NCBI GenBank assembly: GCA_943325195.2
Contig: CALPON020000003.1
Coordinates: 1-49,269, forward strand
Length of the DNA: 49,269 nucleotides
From: Sphingobacterium thalpophilum
GTDB lineage: Bacteria > Bacteroidota > Bacteroidia > B-17B0 > Aurantibacillaceae
Direction: 5' to 3'
How positions within the stretch are numbered: the stretch's first letter is position 1; each line of letters opens with the position of its first letter. The position numbers and the translations under genes were made by a program. Of the stretch, positions 24,437 to 33,662 are shown piece after piece. Below the pieces are notes generated by a model that saw nothing but the letters and a program-made list of their open reading frames with translations, did no database searches and was not told the DNA's origin.

Positions 24437-27328
24437 TTGTTTTTTTTATTATCGGTCCTGTTTGTCCGGGTATCTGCGCAAACGCCTTCATTTAACTTTC
24501 AGAAGTTAGGGACTGAAGAAGGACTTAATAACGCGAACATTTTCAATATTGAGCAGCATCCCAATGGCCTACTCTATTTTACCACACAAAACGGAATTTA
24601 CAGTTATGATGGTTATTACTTCAGCAAACTGGCAATCGACAGTTTGAGAAGTAATGCGCTTATTACGGCTTCTATCTTCAAAAATAACCAATTACTATTA
24701 TCACTGCGTGATGAAGGAATTGCCAAGCTTGATCTTCATACAAAAGGTTACACTTTTTTACCTCACTTAAGTCTCACTGATAACAACGCCGACAACCTCA
24801 TTGTTACAGATAATTTTGCTTACCTACTGATTTCTCGCATTAAGATTATCATTGTCGATCTGCGCACGGGTAAGGTCACGCAGGATCAACTCAAAAAGCA
24901 AGGGAATCTAGCGTTCTGTCTCTATAAAACCACCGCGGGAAAGATTTTGCTTGGCCGCTCTGATGGTTTATATGATTTGACCAACGGACAGCAGGTAAAA
25001 CTGCCGGTGCTTACAAATGCGCCGGTATATGCGATTACACAGGATAAAGAAGGTAAATTATATCTAGGTTCTGCTGGAAAAATATATGTCATCAACCGTG
25101 GTAAAGTTGAAAAAGAAATAGAGCCAAGCTATAAGGTCAAAACAAATAGTTTTTTACCAGAAGGTCAGGGACGGAGTATCAACAAAATTATATGTGATGC
25201 TTTTGACAGAATCTGGTTCACCAGCTATCCGGAAGAAAGTCTTTTTCTTTTTGCGAACAACACGGTGTATGATGTGTTTCAGGGACTGAATATTCCTCCC
25301 ACCCTGATAAAATGTCTTTTTAAAGATGAAGAGCAAAATATATGGGTAGGAACGAATAATGATGGACTCTATTTTATACAAAATGCTTTTTTTAATTCCA
25401 TCAATTTCGATTACAGTGGAAAAAACCTGAATATCAATCAGGTCTTTCTGAAAGGCCAGTTGCTCGTGGCTGCCACTAATAACGGTTTATTTGGACTGAA
25501 CCTTCAAAATTATCAGGCTAAAATTTTATCCCGACCAGATGAGGTTTTTCAGGAACCAATTTATGGACTCAGTGAAGGAAAAGAAGTCATTTATTATAGT
25601 AAGATCAATGAAATAAATTTATTCCCATCCATTTTTTTTACTTCTGAACGTAGCTACCGTTTCAAACCTATTATTGCGAAACTTTTTTATCCCGCTTCTG
25701 AAAAAGAAAGTATTCTCGCGGATTGGAATCTGAACATTTTACTAGCCAATGGCGACGGAACAAAGGTGCTGGACACCCTTATTTCATTCAGCGACTACCG
25801 CATCAGTGTGAATACCTTACTAAAAAAGGATGACTTACTCTATGTTGGGACCAGTAATGGACTCTTTACTTATGATTTTAAATCCCGTAAAATTCGTAAC
25901 ATAAAGAGTCGCGAATTGAACTTTAATATAAATGATCTTTGCATAGTCGATGGAAAGTTATATGCAGGTCATGAAGGTGGCCTAACCAATGTCACGGAAG
26001 GGAAACTAATCGATCAATTCGGAAGTCTGAGTCTCAATACTGTTCGGAAAATCCGGCAGTACGGTGATCAAATCTGGCTGGGAACGATAGACGGGGTGTT
26101 AGTTTGTGACCGCTCCTTTAACTTGCTGAAGATTCTCAATAAGTCTAACGGTTTATTGTCGAATTCCATTAATGACATATCTTTCAGTGATGGCCGTGTC
26201 GGCATTGCAACTGCAAGGGGTGTATCTATCAGTGATCTAAATAACATTATAAAGTACAATGCACGAATGCGGCCGGTTACGATTGCAGAAGTTTTAAGTA
26301 GCAGGACGGAAATCGAACAAAATGGGAGTGTTTATGAACTGTCGGCCAATCAGGAAAATCTAAGCATTCGTTTTTACAGTCCTTTATTCGCTCGTCCCAA
26401 TAAGCAATACTTCCGTTGGCGGATGGATGAAGAAGACTGGAAGTATTTCGCCAATAACAGTTTCGAGGTCGGTATTAGTGGCGGACGTCATCGTGTGGAA
26501 ATTCAAGCCTCTTCCGATAATATTGCTTGGAGCAACTCTACTTCTTTAAGTTTTAATAAAGTAGAAAAATTAAGTGAAACTAGTTCGGGTTATCTCATTT
26601 TTAGTTTAATAGCCATTACTCTGATTATACTGATTAGTTTTTTCTGGATACGACGAATTAAAGTTAAAAGTAAACGTCGGCTAGCAGAAGAACAACAGGT
26701 TAACCTGCTCAAACACCAGGCTATGAACTCCTTGCTGAGCCCTCATTTTATTTTTAATTCCCTCACCTCTATTCAGAATTACATCAACACCAACAATGGC
26801 TTGCGCGCCAGCGAGTACCTGGCTAAGTTTTCCCGCCTCATCCGCTTGATTATTGAAAAGGCAGCGCAGAGTCATATTTCCTTGCATGATGAACTGGCAA
26901 GACTTACCTATTATCTGGAGCTTGAAAAAGAACGGTTTAAAAATAAATTTGATTATCGCATTCAGCTGGATGAACATCTCAATACGCATGAAATCGATAT
27001 TCCCAATATGATTATTCAACCCTATGTCGAAAATTGTATTATTCATGGCATTTTACCCAAGCAGGCACATGGTGAATTAACGCTGAGTTTTAAATTAAGT
27101 ACTGAAAAAAAACTGCGTATAATAATTGAGGACAATGGCATAGGATTAATTAAGGCGCGCGAGCACGCAAAGTCAGATCACAAATCACTCGGAACAAGTA
27201 CGATTCAGAATATCTTAGATATTAATTCGAAACTGAGTGGAAAGAGACAGAAAGTAACGATGGTAGATAAATCTACCCTTCGGGAAGGGGATCATGGAAC
27301 CATCATTGAAATCGAATTAGAACTGTGA
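24437..27328 (+). CDS. Sensor histidine kinase with propeller and Y_Y_Y periplasmic domains
   Basis: The 963-residue product begins at TTG, the first usable start after an in-frame TGA, and opens with a short signal sequence ending S-A-Q. Residues ~20-610 carry two-component-regulator propeller repeats (G-T-E-E-G-L-N-N, then I-W-V-G-T-N-N-D-G-L and similar). A Y_Y_Y-like beta domain (~615-705) and one membrane helix (~715-737) follow. The cytoplasmic part is a His_kinase domain with L-S-P-H-F-I-F-N-S (H770) and an ATPase N-box M-I-I-Q-P-Y-V-E-N. It should sense an extracellular or periplasmic ligand and phosphorylate the LytTR regulator encoded 90 bp upstream. The next gene overlaps its last four bases, which ties the kinase to a secreted protein. 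Confidence 0.92.
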   Translation: MFFLLSVLFVRVSAQTPSFNFQKLGTEEGLNNANIFNIEQHPNGLLYFTTQNGIYSYDGYYFSKLAIDSLRSNALITASIFKNNQLLLSLRDEGIAKLDLHTKGYTFLPHLSLTDNNADNLIVTDNFAYLLISRIKIIIVDLRTGKVTQDQLKKQGNLAFCLYKTTAGKILLGRSDGLYDLTNGQQVKLPVLTNAPVYAITQDKEGKLYLGSAGKIYVINRGKVEKEIEPSYKVKTNSFLPEGQGRSINKIICDAFDRIWFTSYPEESLFLFANNTVYDVFQGLNIPPTLIKCLFKDEEQNIWVGTNNDGLYFIQNAFFNSINFDYSGKNLNINQVFLKGQLLVAATNNGLFGLNLQNYQAKILSRPDEVFQEPIYGLSEGKEVIYYSKINEINLFPSIFFTSERSYRFKPIIAKLFYPASEKESILADWNLNILLANGDGTKVLDTLISFSDYRISVNTLLKKDDLLYVGTSNGLFTYDFKSRKIRNIKSRELNFNINDLCIVDGKLYAGHEGGLTNVTEGKLIDQFGSLSLNTVRKIRQYGDQIWLGTIDGVLVCDRSFNLLKILNKSNGLLSNSINDISFSDGRVGIATARGVSISDLNNIIKYNARMRPVTIAEVLSSRTEIEQNGSVYELSANQENLSIRFYSPLFARPNKQYFRWRMDEEDWKYFANNSFEVGISGGRHRVEIQASSDNIAWSNSTSLSFNKVEKLSETSSGYLIFSLIAITLIILISFFWIRRIKVKSKRRLAEEQQVNLLKHQAMNSLLSPHFIFNSLTSIQNYINTNNGLRASEYLAKFSRLIRLIIEKAAQSHISLHDELARLTYYLELEKERFKNKFDYRIQLDEHLNTHEIDIPNMIIQPYVENCIIHGILPKQAHGELTLSFKLSTEKKLRIIIEDNGIGLIKAREHAKSDHKSLGTSTIQNILDINSKLSGKRQKVTMVDKSTLREGDHGTIIEIELEL

Positions 27329-28323
27329 CCTCAACGAAGCTATATACCTATCTGATGCTGCTTTTAAGTCATGTTCTGTTTTCGCAGAACAGAGATTTGT
27401 TGCCTGACAGTCTGATTCTCTGCTGGGGTGACAGCAGTGTGCTTGAACTGCGCAATCTGCCGGAAACGAATGTTCTCATTACTTGGACCACGCCTCAAGG
27501 TATTGTCACCAATACGCGTCGCTTGAATGCACAGCGTCAGGGAAAATATTTTGTAACGGTTTCTCTTTCGGGAAATAAAAAGCCTTTGTCAGACAGTTGT
27601 CTATTGAAAATCTCTTACCGCGTGAAGCCTTTGCAGGAAGATACTGTATTTTGTCGTGGGCGCTCTCTAATGCTAGATGCCCGTTACGCGGGACTTCGCT
27701 ATCTATGGAGCACCGGAGAAACCACGCAGCGTATTCAGATTGAAAGTGGGGGACGCTATTGGGTGCGGATACAAAGTGGCGCCTGTGTAACCGTTGATTC
27801 GGTAAAAGTTCGACAATTGCCAGGCTTTGCAGTTTCGGTGCCTACTGAACTTAGTTTCTGCGCCAACGATGAACGGAAACTCATTGTCGCCCGGGGATCG
27901 GCAAATACACGCTATGTTTGGAATACAGGGGCGACTACCAATAGCATTCAGGTGAACCGTGAGGGGACGTATTGGTTGCGAAGTGAAACGGGAATATGCG
28001 GAAAACAGGTCGATTCAGTGAAAGTGCGAATCAAAATGTGTGAATGCGAAATGCTTATTCCTAGCAGTTTTTCACCCAATGAGGATAATAGGAATGACTA
28101 TTTCTACCCGCAAAGTACCTGTGAATACACTTATTTTTTCTTGACAATTAGCGATCGCTGGGGAAACAACGTGCACAGTTCCAGCAATCCGAACGGAAGA
28201 TGGGACGGCCGTTTTAAAGGCAATTTATGTCCTGAAGATATTTATGTTTACCGTATTGAAAGCACCGAGAAGGGAAGCGATAAAAAGCTAGTGCGGACAG
28301 GAAAACTCTCACTGTTTCGCTAA
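27325..28323 (+). CDS. Secreted protein with gliding-motility/T9SS type B C-terminal domain
   Basis: The 332-residue product starts at a GTG that overlaps the kinase stop (GTGA); a later ATG would leave too short a signal peptide. The signal peptide ends near F-S-Q. Residues ~25-235 hold three Ig-like repeats with W-S-T-G-E-T-T and W-N-T-G-A-T-T motifs. The last ~90 residues are a CHU_C/type B sorting domain: I-P-S-S-F-S-P-N-E-D-N-R-N-D-Y, S-D-R-W-G-N-N-V, W-D-G-R-F-K-G and Y-V-Y-R-I. Type B domains, as in SprB, usually need a PorP/SprF-type outer-membrane partner. The next gene encodes an outer-membrane protein that could play this role. Confidence 0.9.
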   Translation: MTSTKLYTYLMLLLSHVLFSQNRDLLPDSLILCWGDSSVLELRNLPETNVLITWTTPQGIVTNTRRLNAQRQGKYFVTVSLSGNKKPLSDSCLLKISYRVKPLQEDTVFCRGRSLMLDARYAGLRYLWSTGETTQRIQIESGGRYWVRIQSGACVTVDSVKVRQLPGFAVSVPTELSFCANDERKLIVARGSANTRYVWNTGATTNSIQVNREGTYWLRSETGICGKQVDSVKVRIKMCECEMLIPSSFSPNEDNRNDYFYPQSTCEYTYFFLTISDRWGNNVHSSSNPNGRWDGRFKGNLCPEDIYVYRIESTEKGSDKKLVRTGKLSLFR

Positions 28324-28383
28324 GCTTTAACGTTTCAGGAATAGGATTTTCGAATTAAGAATTCTTTTTGCGATGAAGACCAT

Positions 28384-28410
28384 TAATTTTGAGGCAATTG
28401 CGTAATTTTG
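28384..28410 (+). promoter_or_regulatory. Two tandem -7-like elements before the outer-membrane protein gene
   Basis: TAATTTTG occurs at 28384-28391 and again at 28403-28410; both fully match TAnnTTTG. The start codon at 28428 follows within 20-40 bp. TTG elements are present nearby but at unusual spacing (13 bp for the first), so the call is tentative. Confidence 0.35.
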
Positions 28411-28427
28411 AAAAAGCCACGTGTCAC

Positions 28428-29900
28428 ATGAGATTCATCAGTTGCCTGATTCTTTTGCTTTATTCTGCTGTTTCAGCAGCGCAGGACCGGGAAGGTATTA
28501 TCCTGAGTAATTATCATCCTGTAACTGGCACTTACTTTAATCCATCTGCGAGTGTTGATTCCAGAGCGTTTATACAAGTCAATCTCGTAGGTGTCAACGC
28601 CGGCGTGTATACCAACCTTCTTTATCTTCAACAATTCAGTGTGATAAAGACGGCGCAGAACCCTGTGATGCCCCAAATCAAGCCTATATCAGGAACTAAA
28701 AGTAAATTTCTGCATTTACAGGCATTGGCTGATGGCCCTTCTTTTTACTGCAGTACAAACAAGTACGGCTTTGGTTTTTTTACGCGTGGCAGAGCAGTTG
28801 CTGATTTCCGTCGCATACCCTATCAGTTTACATCCTTTATTTTTGATGGACAAGAGCCTGCCAAAGAGCCAGAGTTCTCAGTCCGCAATGGCCGAATGTC
28901 TGAAATGAGCTGGCTGGAATACGGACTTAATTTTGGCTACATGGTGAAGCGCCGTCGTTATGATCTTTTTACGGCTGGAATTAACGTCAAATACCTGACG
29001 GGCTTAAATCTGCAGTATCTGAATCTGAAACGACTCGATGGTACATCCAATGATGTTGCAATAAATATTTCGCAGATAGAGGGGCTGTATAAGGCAGTGG
29101 ATTTTGCTTTTGGCAGTGGAAAAGGTCTCGGTACAGACATGGGTTTTACTTATAAGCGCATGCTCAAGGAAATTGATACTTATGTAGCGCACTCGAAACA
29201 ATCTTCTTCTAACTGCAAGATTGTGGACTACAAATTTAAGGTGGGTGTAAGTTTGCGTGACTTGGGATATATTTCATTTAAAAAGGGGACCAATACCGTG
29301 CAGTTAGCGGGCAGTGGAACTATCTCTCAGGATGGCAAAGTAGAGGAACAAATCCGCGCAAAATTTTCTGTGGATGAAGCGAGTCAGGCAAAAACGCGCG
29401 CACTTCTGCCATTTGCACTGGCCCTGCATGGGGATTACAACCTTGGCTATTCATTTTATATTGGTGCTGCCTTGCAAAAGGGCTTGCTTCCTAATGGAAG
29501 TGTTGGCGTTCTGGCCTCTGACTTTGTTGCCATTGCACCACGTTTCGAGACCCGTCACATTGAAGTGGCGATTCCTTTTTCTCTGAAGCGTTTTAACACT
29601 CCTGAACTCGGATTGGCGCTACGTATCCGCTCCTTTGTGATAGGTATGGATAATTTATTGCCAGTGATAGCCAGCAGCAATACCCGTGCAGCAGGCGTTT
29701 ATTTTAATCTGGGATGGACACTGTTTAAGAATCCAAAGTGTGGCGAAGGTGCAGGAAAAATTGACGACTGTAGTAAGGACAAAAAAGGTTCCGTAAAAAT
29801 TAAACGTAAAAATAGTCTGTTAAGTGCATTTCCCCTCAAGGAGAAAAAACAAAAGCGGCCCGTTAAAAAAGGCCGCCGTTTTTTGTTTTTCCAGAAATAA
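28428..29900 (+). CDS. Outer-membrane beta-barrel protein, DUF5723-like
   Basis: The 490-residue product has a signal peptide (M-R-F-I-S-C-L-I-L-L-L-Y..., ending S-A-A-Q); the TTG 39 bases upstream is not needed. The start of the mature part, I-L-S-N-Y-H-P-V-T-G-T-Y-F-N-P-S-A-S-V-D-S-R, resembles DUF5723 and more distantly the N-P-A-Y/N-P-A-S start of PorP/SprF and PorV barrels. Many amphipathic beta-strands follow (V-G-V-N-A-G-V-Y, L-A-L-R-I-R-S-F-V). The last ~45 residues are very basic (K-R-K...K-K-G-R-R) and contain a terminator in the DNA. It lies 104 bp after the type B cargo gene and may help its export or anchoring. The family name is moderately sure. Confidence 0.65.
   Translation: MRFISCLILLLYSAVSAAQDREGIILSNYHPVTGTYFNPSASVDSRAFIQVNLVGVNAGVYTNLLYLQQFSVIKTAQNPVMPQIKPISGTKSKFLHLQALADGPSFYCSTNKYGFGFFTRGRAVADFRRIPYQFTSFIFDGQEPAKEPEFSVRNGRMSEMSWLEYGLNFGYMVKRRRYDLFTAGINVKYLTGLNLQYLNLKRLDGTSNDVAINISQIEGLYKAVDFAFGSGKGLGTDMGFTYKRMLKEIDTYVAHSKQSSSNCKIVDYKFKVGVSLRDLGYISFKKGTNTVQLAGSGTISQDGKVEEQIRAKFSVDEASQAKTRALLPFALALHGDYNLGYSFYIGAALQKGLLPNGSVGVLASDFVAIAPRFETRHIEVAIPFSLKRFNTPELGLALRIRSFVIGMDNLLPVIASSNTRAAGVYFNLGWTLFKNPKCGEGAGKIDDCSKDKKGSVKIKRKNSLLSAFPLKEKKQKRPVKKGRRFLFFQK
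29855..29890 (-). terminator. Bidirectional terminator inside a coding sequence
   Basis: GCGGCC (29855-29860) pairs with GGCCGC (29871-29876) across a ten-base A-rich loop. A T-run follows on the plus side (29879-29890) and another on the minus side (TTTTGTTTTTT). On the minus strand it is the natural terminator of the rho-DUF4199 transcription unit, ~30 bp after its last stop. On the plus strand it lies before the stop codon of the DUF5723-like gene (29898-29900). Confidence 0.75.
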
Positions 29901-29906
29901 GTAGTT

Positions 29907-30443
29907 TCAGGATTGAACGCGTTTTCTGCGCAAGACGATGGAAGCCATGAAAGCCCCTCCAAGTCCGAATATCAGCATTGGAATCAATTTAAAGGTCGCT
30001 GCACGAAAAGGTGACAAACCATTAATTTGTTCGCTAATGATTTTAGGAAAGTTCTCTGTCTTTAACTTTTCAGGAAAATTTGGCTGCTGGGCTAGTAAAA
30101 TGTTCCTGTATTCATCGCTATTGTAATAAACCACGGCAAGCTCTCGGAATTTTTCACTACCCAGTTCAAAATAATTATAACCAGTGATTATAATCATAGA
30201 GATGGCAAGGACTGTAAAGGCAAGACGAATGGCTTCTCTGCCATTGATAAAGCCATCGTAATCTTTTGTTCTCACCTGCAGAATACAGAAAAAGAAAAAA
30301 GGAACAATGAGCAGATTGCTGACAAGATTCGAATAATAAAATCCGAATTTTGTAAACGCAAAGCCCCCCAGGAAAATTGTCAGTTTATAGATGATGACAA
30401 CGGCAGAGTAGAGGAGTCCGAAATATAAAGCCCGTTTGTTCAT
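29907..30443 (-). CDS. DUF4199 family membrane protein
   Basis: The 178-residue product has four predicted membrane segments (~5-28, ~38-58, ~72-92, ~150-170) and a soluble loop at ~95-148. The fold and the G-L-L-Y...F-G-F-Y-Y-S-N start match DUF4199, a Bacteroidota family of unknown function. The start lies 2 bp after the rho stop, so it is translated from the rho transcript. The C-terminus is basic (R-R-K-R), which places it in the cytoplasm. Its last bases face the end of the opposing gene only 6 bp away. Confidence 0.85.
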   Translation of the reverse strand: MNKRALYFGLLYSAVVIIYKLTIFLGGFAFTKFGFYYSNLVSNLLIVPFFFFCILQVRTKDYDGFINGREAIRLAFTVLAISMIIITGYNYFELGSEKFRELAVVYYNSDEYRNILLAQQPNFPEKLKTENFPKIISEQINGLSPFRAATFKLIPMLIFGLGGAFMASIVLRRKRVQS

Positions 30444-30445
30444 TC

Positions 30446-32077
30446 CTAACCGTTCATACTGATTAAAAATTCTTCATTAGACTGTGAACGACGCAAACGA
30501 TCCAACAGAAACTCCATTGCTTCTTGCGGATTCATGTCTCCGAGGTGCTTTCTTAAAATCCACAGGCGCGTCAGAGTTTCCTTATCTAATAACAAATCAT
30601 CACGACGGGTAGAGGAAGCTAATAAGTCAATGGCCGGATAAATACGACGGTTAGATAATTTCCGATCTAACTGTAACTCCATATTACCGGTTCCTTTAAA
30701 TTCCTCAAAGATCACTTCGTCCATCTTCGAACCGGTCTCGGTTAAAGCAGTCGCAAGGATGGTTAAGGAACCACCATTCTCTACTTTACGAGCAGCACCG
30801 AAAAAACGTTTCGGTTTATGAAGCGCATTGGCATCCACACCACCCGTCAATACTTTACCACTGGCTGGTGACACGGTATTATAAGCACGGGCGAGACGCG
30901 TGATACTATCAAGCAGAATCACCACGTCATGTCCGCATTCCACCATACGCTTTGATTTCTCAAGAACGATGTTCGCAATCTTCACGTGTTTCTCCGCCGG
31001 CTCATCAAAGGTGCTGGAGATTACTTCCGCTCGCACACTGCGTGCCATGTCGGTCACCTCTTCAGGACGTTCGTCAATGAGGAGTATAATTAAATAAATT
31101 TCAGGATGATTAAAGGCGATGGCATTAGCCACATCTTTTAAAAGCACAGTTTTACCAGTTTTCGGCTGGGCAACAATCAGACCACGCTGACCTTTACCAA
31201 TCGGACTGAACAGGTCCATCACCCTGGTACTCATATTCTCCTGGGGATGTCCAGTAAGTTTTATTTTTTCATACGGAAATAAAGGCGTCAGGTAGTCGAA
31301 AATAACCCGATCACGAACGAATGAAGGATCGCGACCATTAATTTGTTCTACCTTGATTAATGGAAAATATTTCTCTCCTTCTTTGGGAGGACGAACACCG
31401 CCTTTTACCACATCTCCGGCTTTGAGGCCGAAAAGTTTAATTTGGGATTGCGAAACATAAACGTCATCGGGTGAGTTCAGATAATCATAATCTGAACTTC
31501 TCAGAAAGCCATAACCATCCGGCATGATTTCAAGCACACCGGTAACAAAAACAATGTTGTCGAAATTATAGAAGACTTTTTCCTGCTTTTTTTGCGGTTC
31601 AGGTTCCTGTTCTTCTTTTGGCATATCCGGTGACTGGTTGACCGGCGGATTACTGCTAACAGGGCTTTCCTCTATAGATTCAACTGCAGCTACCGGCTCT
31701 ACCGGCGTGAATTGCTCTTCTGCCTCCGGAGCTGGCGATGCACTTTCTGTGCCCCGTGAATCTTCATTCATTGGTTCCAGTCGCACGCGGCGGGGACGTT
31801 TCTCGCGATTGTCTTTGCTCTGAGTATCAGATACCTTTGGTTCCCGCTGCTCGCGGGGTTCTCTTGGTTCGCGGAGCGGCTTTGCCTCTTTTACTTCGCG
31901 TTTAACAGAGAAATCGGCAAGTACTGTTGCTGCTAGTTCAGGCTTAGCAGTCTGCTCTTCCACAATTTTAAGGACCAGGTCATTCTTGGCGAGTCCTTTG
32001 CTTTCAATGGCGAACGCTTTAGCTATTTCTTTTAACTCGGGCAGACCTCTGCCACTCAAATCCAATACTTCAAACAT
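30446..32077 (-). CDS. rho: Transcription termination factor Rho
   Basis: The 543-residue product has an N-terminal Rho/SAP-like domain (1-~50), a ~110-residue charged, Pro/Arg/Glu-rich insert (~55-165), a cold-shock-like RNA-binding domain (~175-245; [17 protein letters not shown]) and the RecA-like ATPase. Walker A is [12 protein letters not shown] (~305) and Walker B is [12 protein letters not shown]. The hexameric helicase loads on untranslated RNA and ends transcription. The charged insert with repeated R-E-P units makes it longer than E. coli Rho (419 residues); such inserts are common in this phylum and may promote RNA binding or condensation. It is followed by the DUF4199 gene. Confidence 0.97.
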   Translation of the reverse strand: MFEVLDLSGRGLPELKEIAKAFAIESKGLAKNDLVLKIVEEQTAKPELAATVLADFSVKREVKEAKPLREPREPREQREPKVSDTQSKDNREKRPRRVRLEPMNEDSRGTESASPAPEAEEQFTPVEPVAAVESIEESPVSSNPPVNQSPDMPKEEQEPEPQKKQEKVFYNFDNIVFVTGVLEIMPDGYGFLRSSDYDYLNSPDDVYVSQSQIKLFGLKAGDVVKGGVRPPKEGEKYFPLIKVEQINGRDPSFVRDRVIFDYLTPLFPYEKIKLTGHPQENMSTRVMDLFSPIGKGQRGLIVAQPKTGKTVLLKDVANAIAFNHPEIYLIILLIDERPEEVTDMARSVRAEVISSTFDEPAEKHVKIANIVLEKSKRMVECGHDVVILLDSITRLARAYNTVSPASGKVLTGGVDANALHKPKRFFGAARKVENGGSLTILATALTETGSKMDEVIFEEFKGTGNMELQLDRKLSNRRIYPAIDLLASSTRRDDLLLDKETLTRLWILRKHLGDMNPQEAMEFLLDRLRRSQSNEEFLISMNG

Positions 32078-32533
32078 AAGGGAACAATAATGATAAAATG
32101 CGTTTCAGATGTCTTAACTTTTTGTGATTGATCAGTCGCAAGAACATGCGTCTGTAATAATACGGCCTAAATGTACAACAAAAAAGTAGTAAATACAAAG
32201 TGAGGGCATAAAAAAAGAACATTCACTCCGAATCTTCTGGCTTATTAGGGCATTCCCGAAAGTTTATAAAAACACGCAAGCGCCCAGCCCCGGAGGCCGT
32301 GGAGGTTTCTTCAAGCTTTTACAAGGGACATCAGGGTTATACGGGATAAAAGAAAATATCGGCGCGACATGCGCGCAAAAAAACGACAAAGCTTAAATTC
32401 CTAGATGGGGACTTGTAGATTCAATCCAACCGAATTTTCCAGACCTGCAAAATTAGTTGAGGAAGCCATTCTTAGAAGCCTAGTGTCGGGATAGACCTGT
32501 TGCTCTCAGGGTTGTTCACGACCATGTAAAAAA
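32078..32533. other. Intergenic region upstream of rho, no gene recognised
   Basis: About 455 bp separate the rho start from the terminator of the DUF4476 gene; both neighbours are on the minus strand. The region should contain the rho promoter and a long leader. A minus-strand TAATTTTG (32444-32451) matches the -7 element but has no TTG partner and would give a leader near 370 nt. No open frame or tRNA is seen. An unannotated small RNA or a rho leader involved in autoregulation is possible. Confidence 0.4.
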
Positions 32534-32558
32534 AAGGCCATCCATTCCGGACGGCCTT
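32534..32558 (-). terminator. Intrinsic terminator after the DUF4476 gene
   Basis: On the minus strand AAGGCCGTCC pairs with GGATGGCCTT (one G-T pair) around a five-base loop and leads into a T-run. It lies 20 bp after the stop of the gene at 32579. Confidence 0.85.
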
Positions 32559-32578
32559 AACGCGTACAAAATAATTTT

Positions 32579-33586
32579 TTATTTATCGAGAAACTTATTA
32601 AAGTCATCGGTCGTGGAGCTGAAAGAAAAAACGTCACTGACTTCGTAATAATTAGCTTTGTCGACACAGTAGTCAAATGCAAATTTTGCATAAGCCAGTT
32701 TATCGTCATCCATATTAAACAAGCTGGCTATTTCCTTTACCTGCTTCACAGAAAGGCAGGTATTCTTTGTCGCAATACGCGCGGTACTCATGCGGGTGTC
32801 GCTGAAAGGTTTGGATTCTATGTTTGATTTCATCGTGGTGAAGGCAGAAGTGCTCATTGGCGCTGTACAACCTGATTTACTTACGACCGGCTGCGGCGCG
32901 GGCGGGGCAGGACTTTTCTGCTGGGAATATGAACCATGGTTGTGGCTATCACTGGAAGAACTACTACTGCTGGTAGTGACCGTCGTGCTGGTTGTGGTCT
33001 GCATATTGGTATTTGCAAAGGGATCATTGATGGTCACATTCATGTTAATACCGGGCATGTTAATATTCATCGTTTCCCCTTTTATTCCCGAATTATTGTT
33101 CTTTGTAGTCGTAACGGTACTTGAAGTGATATTGATACTACCGTTTACGGGCATTGTATTTACATTTGAACTGCTTGTGTTTACTTTTGTTTCCGATACC
33201 GGAGTATCTGATGTATGGTAAGTCACAGTCGGCACCGTATTATCCTCTGAAACCTCTGCTAGCGCAACACTGCCGAAGTAACGTAATTTCATCACTTTAT
33301 TCTTGTCGTATTTTAATCTGGCGGTATGCTCGAAATTCGGCTCCAATGCCATATTTTGTTTAATAAGTGGAAGCGCCTTGTTGCTGAATTCAATCCTCAG
33401 TGCAATGTTAGGTGTTACACCAGTGATGCGCACATTGGTTTCCGGATTGGCATTTTGTTTGATGCCATTAACGTAACAATAAAAAGGTTCAAGATCCTCT
33501 GAGAAGATAACCAAATTAACTTTCTCCTGAGCGAAGGCGGCAAAAGCGATGAACAGGAAGGCAATGAGTGTTGTTGTTTTTTTCAT
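32579..33586 (-). CDS. Secreted DUF4476 protein
   Basis: The 335-residue product has a signal peptide (residues 1-19, ending A-F-A-Q), a beta-rich N-terminal part (~20-110), a long Ser/Thr/Asn-rich linker (~115-235, including a run of Ser) and a C-terminal helical DUF4476 domain (~240-335; P-M-S-T-S-A-F-T-T-M-K, F-S-D-T-R-M, F-D-Y-C-V-D). Family function is unknown; it is common in Bacteroidota and probably periplasmic or surface-exposed. It has its own terminator. It follows the guanylyltransferase gene by 76 bp in the same direction, but no functional link is visible. Confidence 0.85.
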   Translation of the reverse strand: MKKTTTLIAFLFIAFAAFAQEKVNLVIFSEDLEPFYCYVNGIKQNANPETNVRITGVTPNIALRIEFSNKALPLIKQNMALEPNFEHTARLKYDKNKVMKLRYFGSVALAEVSEDNTVPTVTYHTSDTPVSETKVNTSSSNVNTMPVNGSINITSSTVTTTKNNNSGIKGETMNINMPGINMNVTINDPFANTNMQTTTSTTVTTSSSSSSSDSHNHGSYSQQKSPAPPAPQPVVSKSGCTAPMSTSAFTTMKSNIESKPFSDTRMSTARIATKNTCLSVKQVKEIASLFNMDDDKLAYAKFAFDYCVDKANYYEVSDVFSFSSTTDDFNKFLDK

Positions 33587-33662
33587 GTTTCTTTTTTTTT
33601 GTTTCTTTTATCAAGTAGGGCGCCAAAGTGACCCTAAAATAGAGAGGCGTGTTAAGCGGTGC

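Noticed and set aside
32790-33221. 143-codon plus-strand frame rich in Val and Leu
   Set aside because: Hydrophobicity comes from the antisense of Ser/Thr/Asn codons in the DUF4476 gene; not a membrane protein gene.
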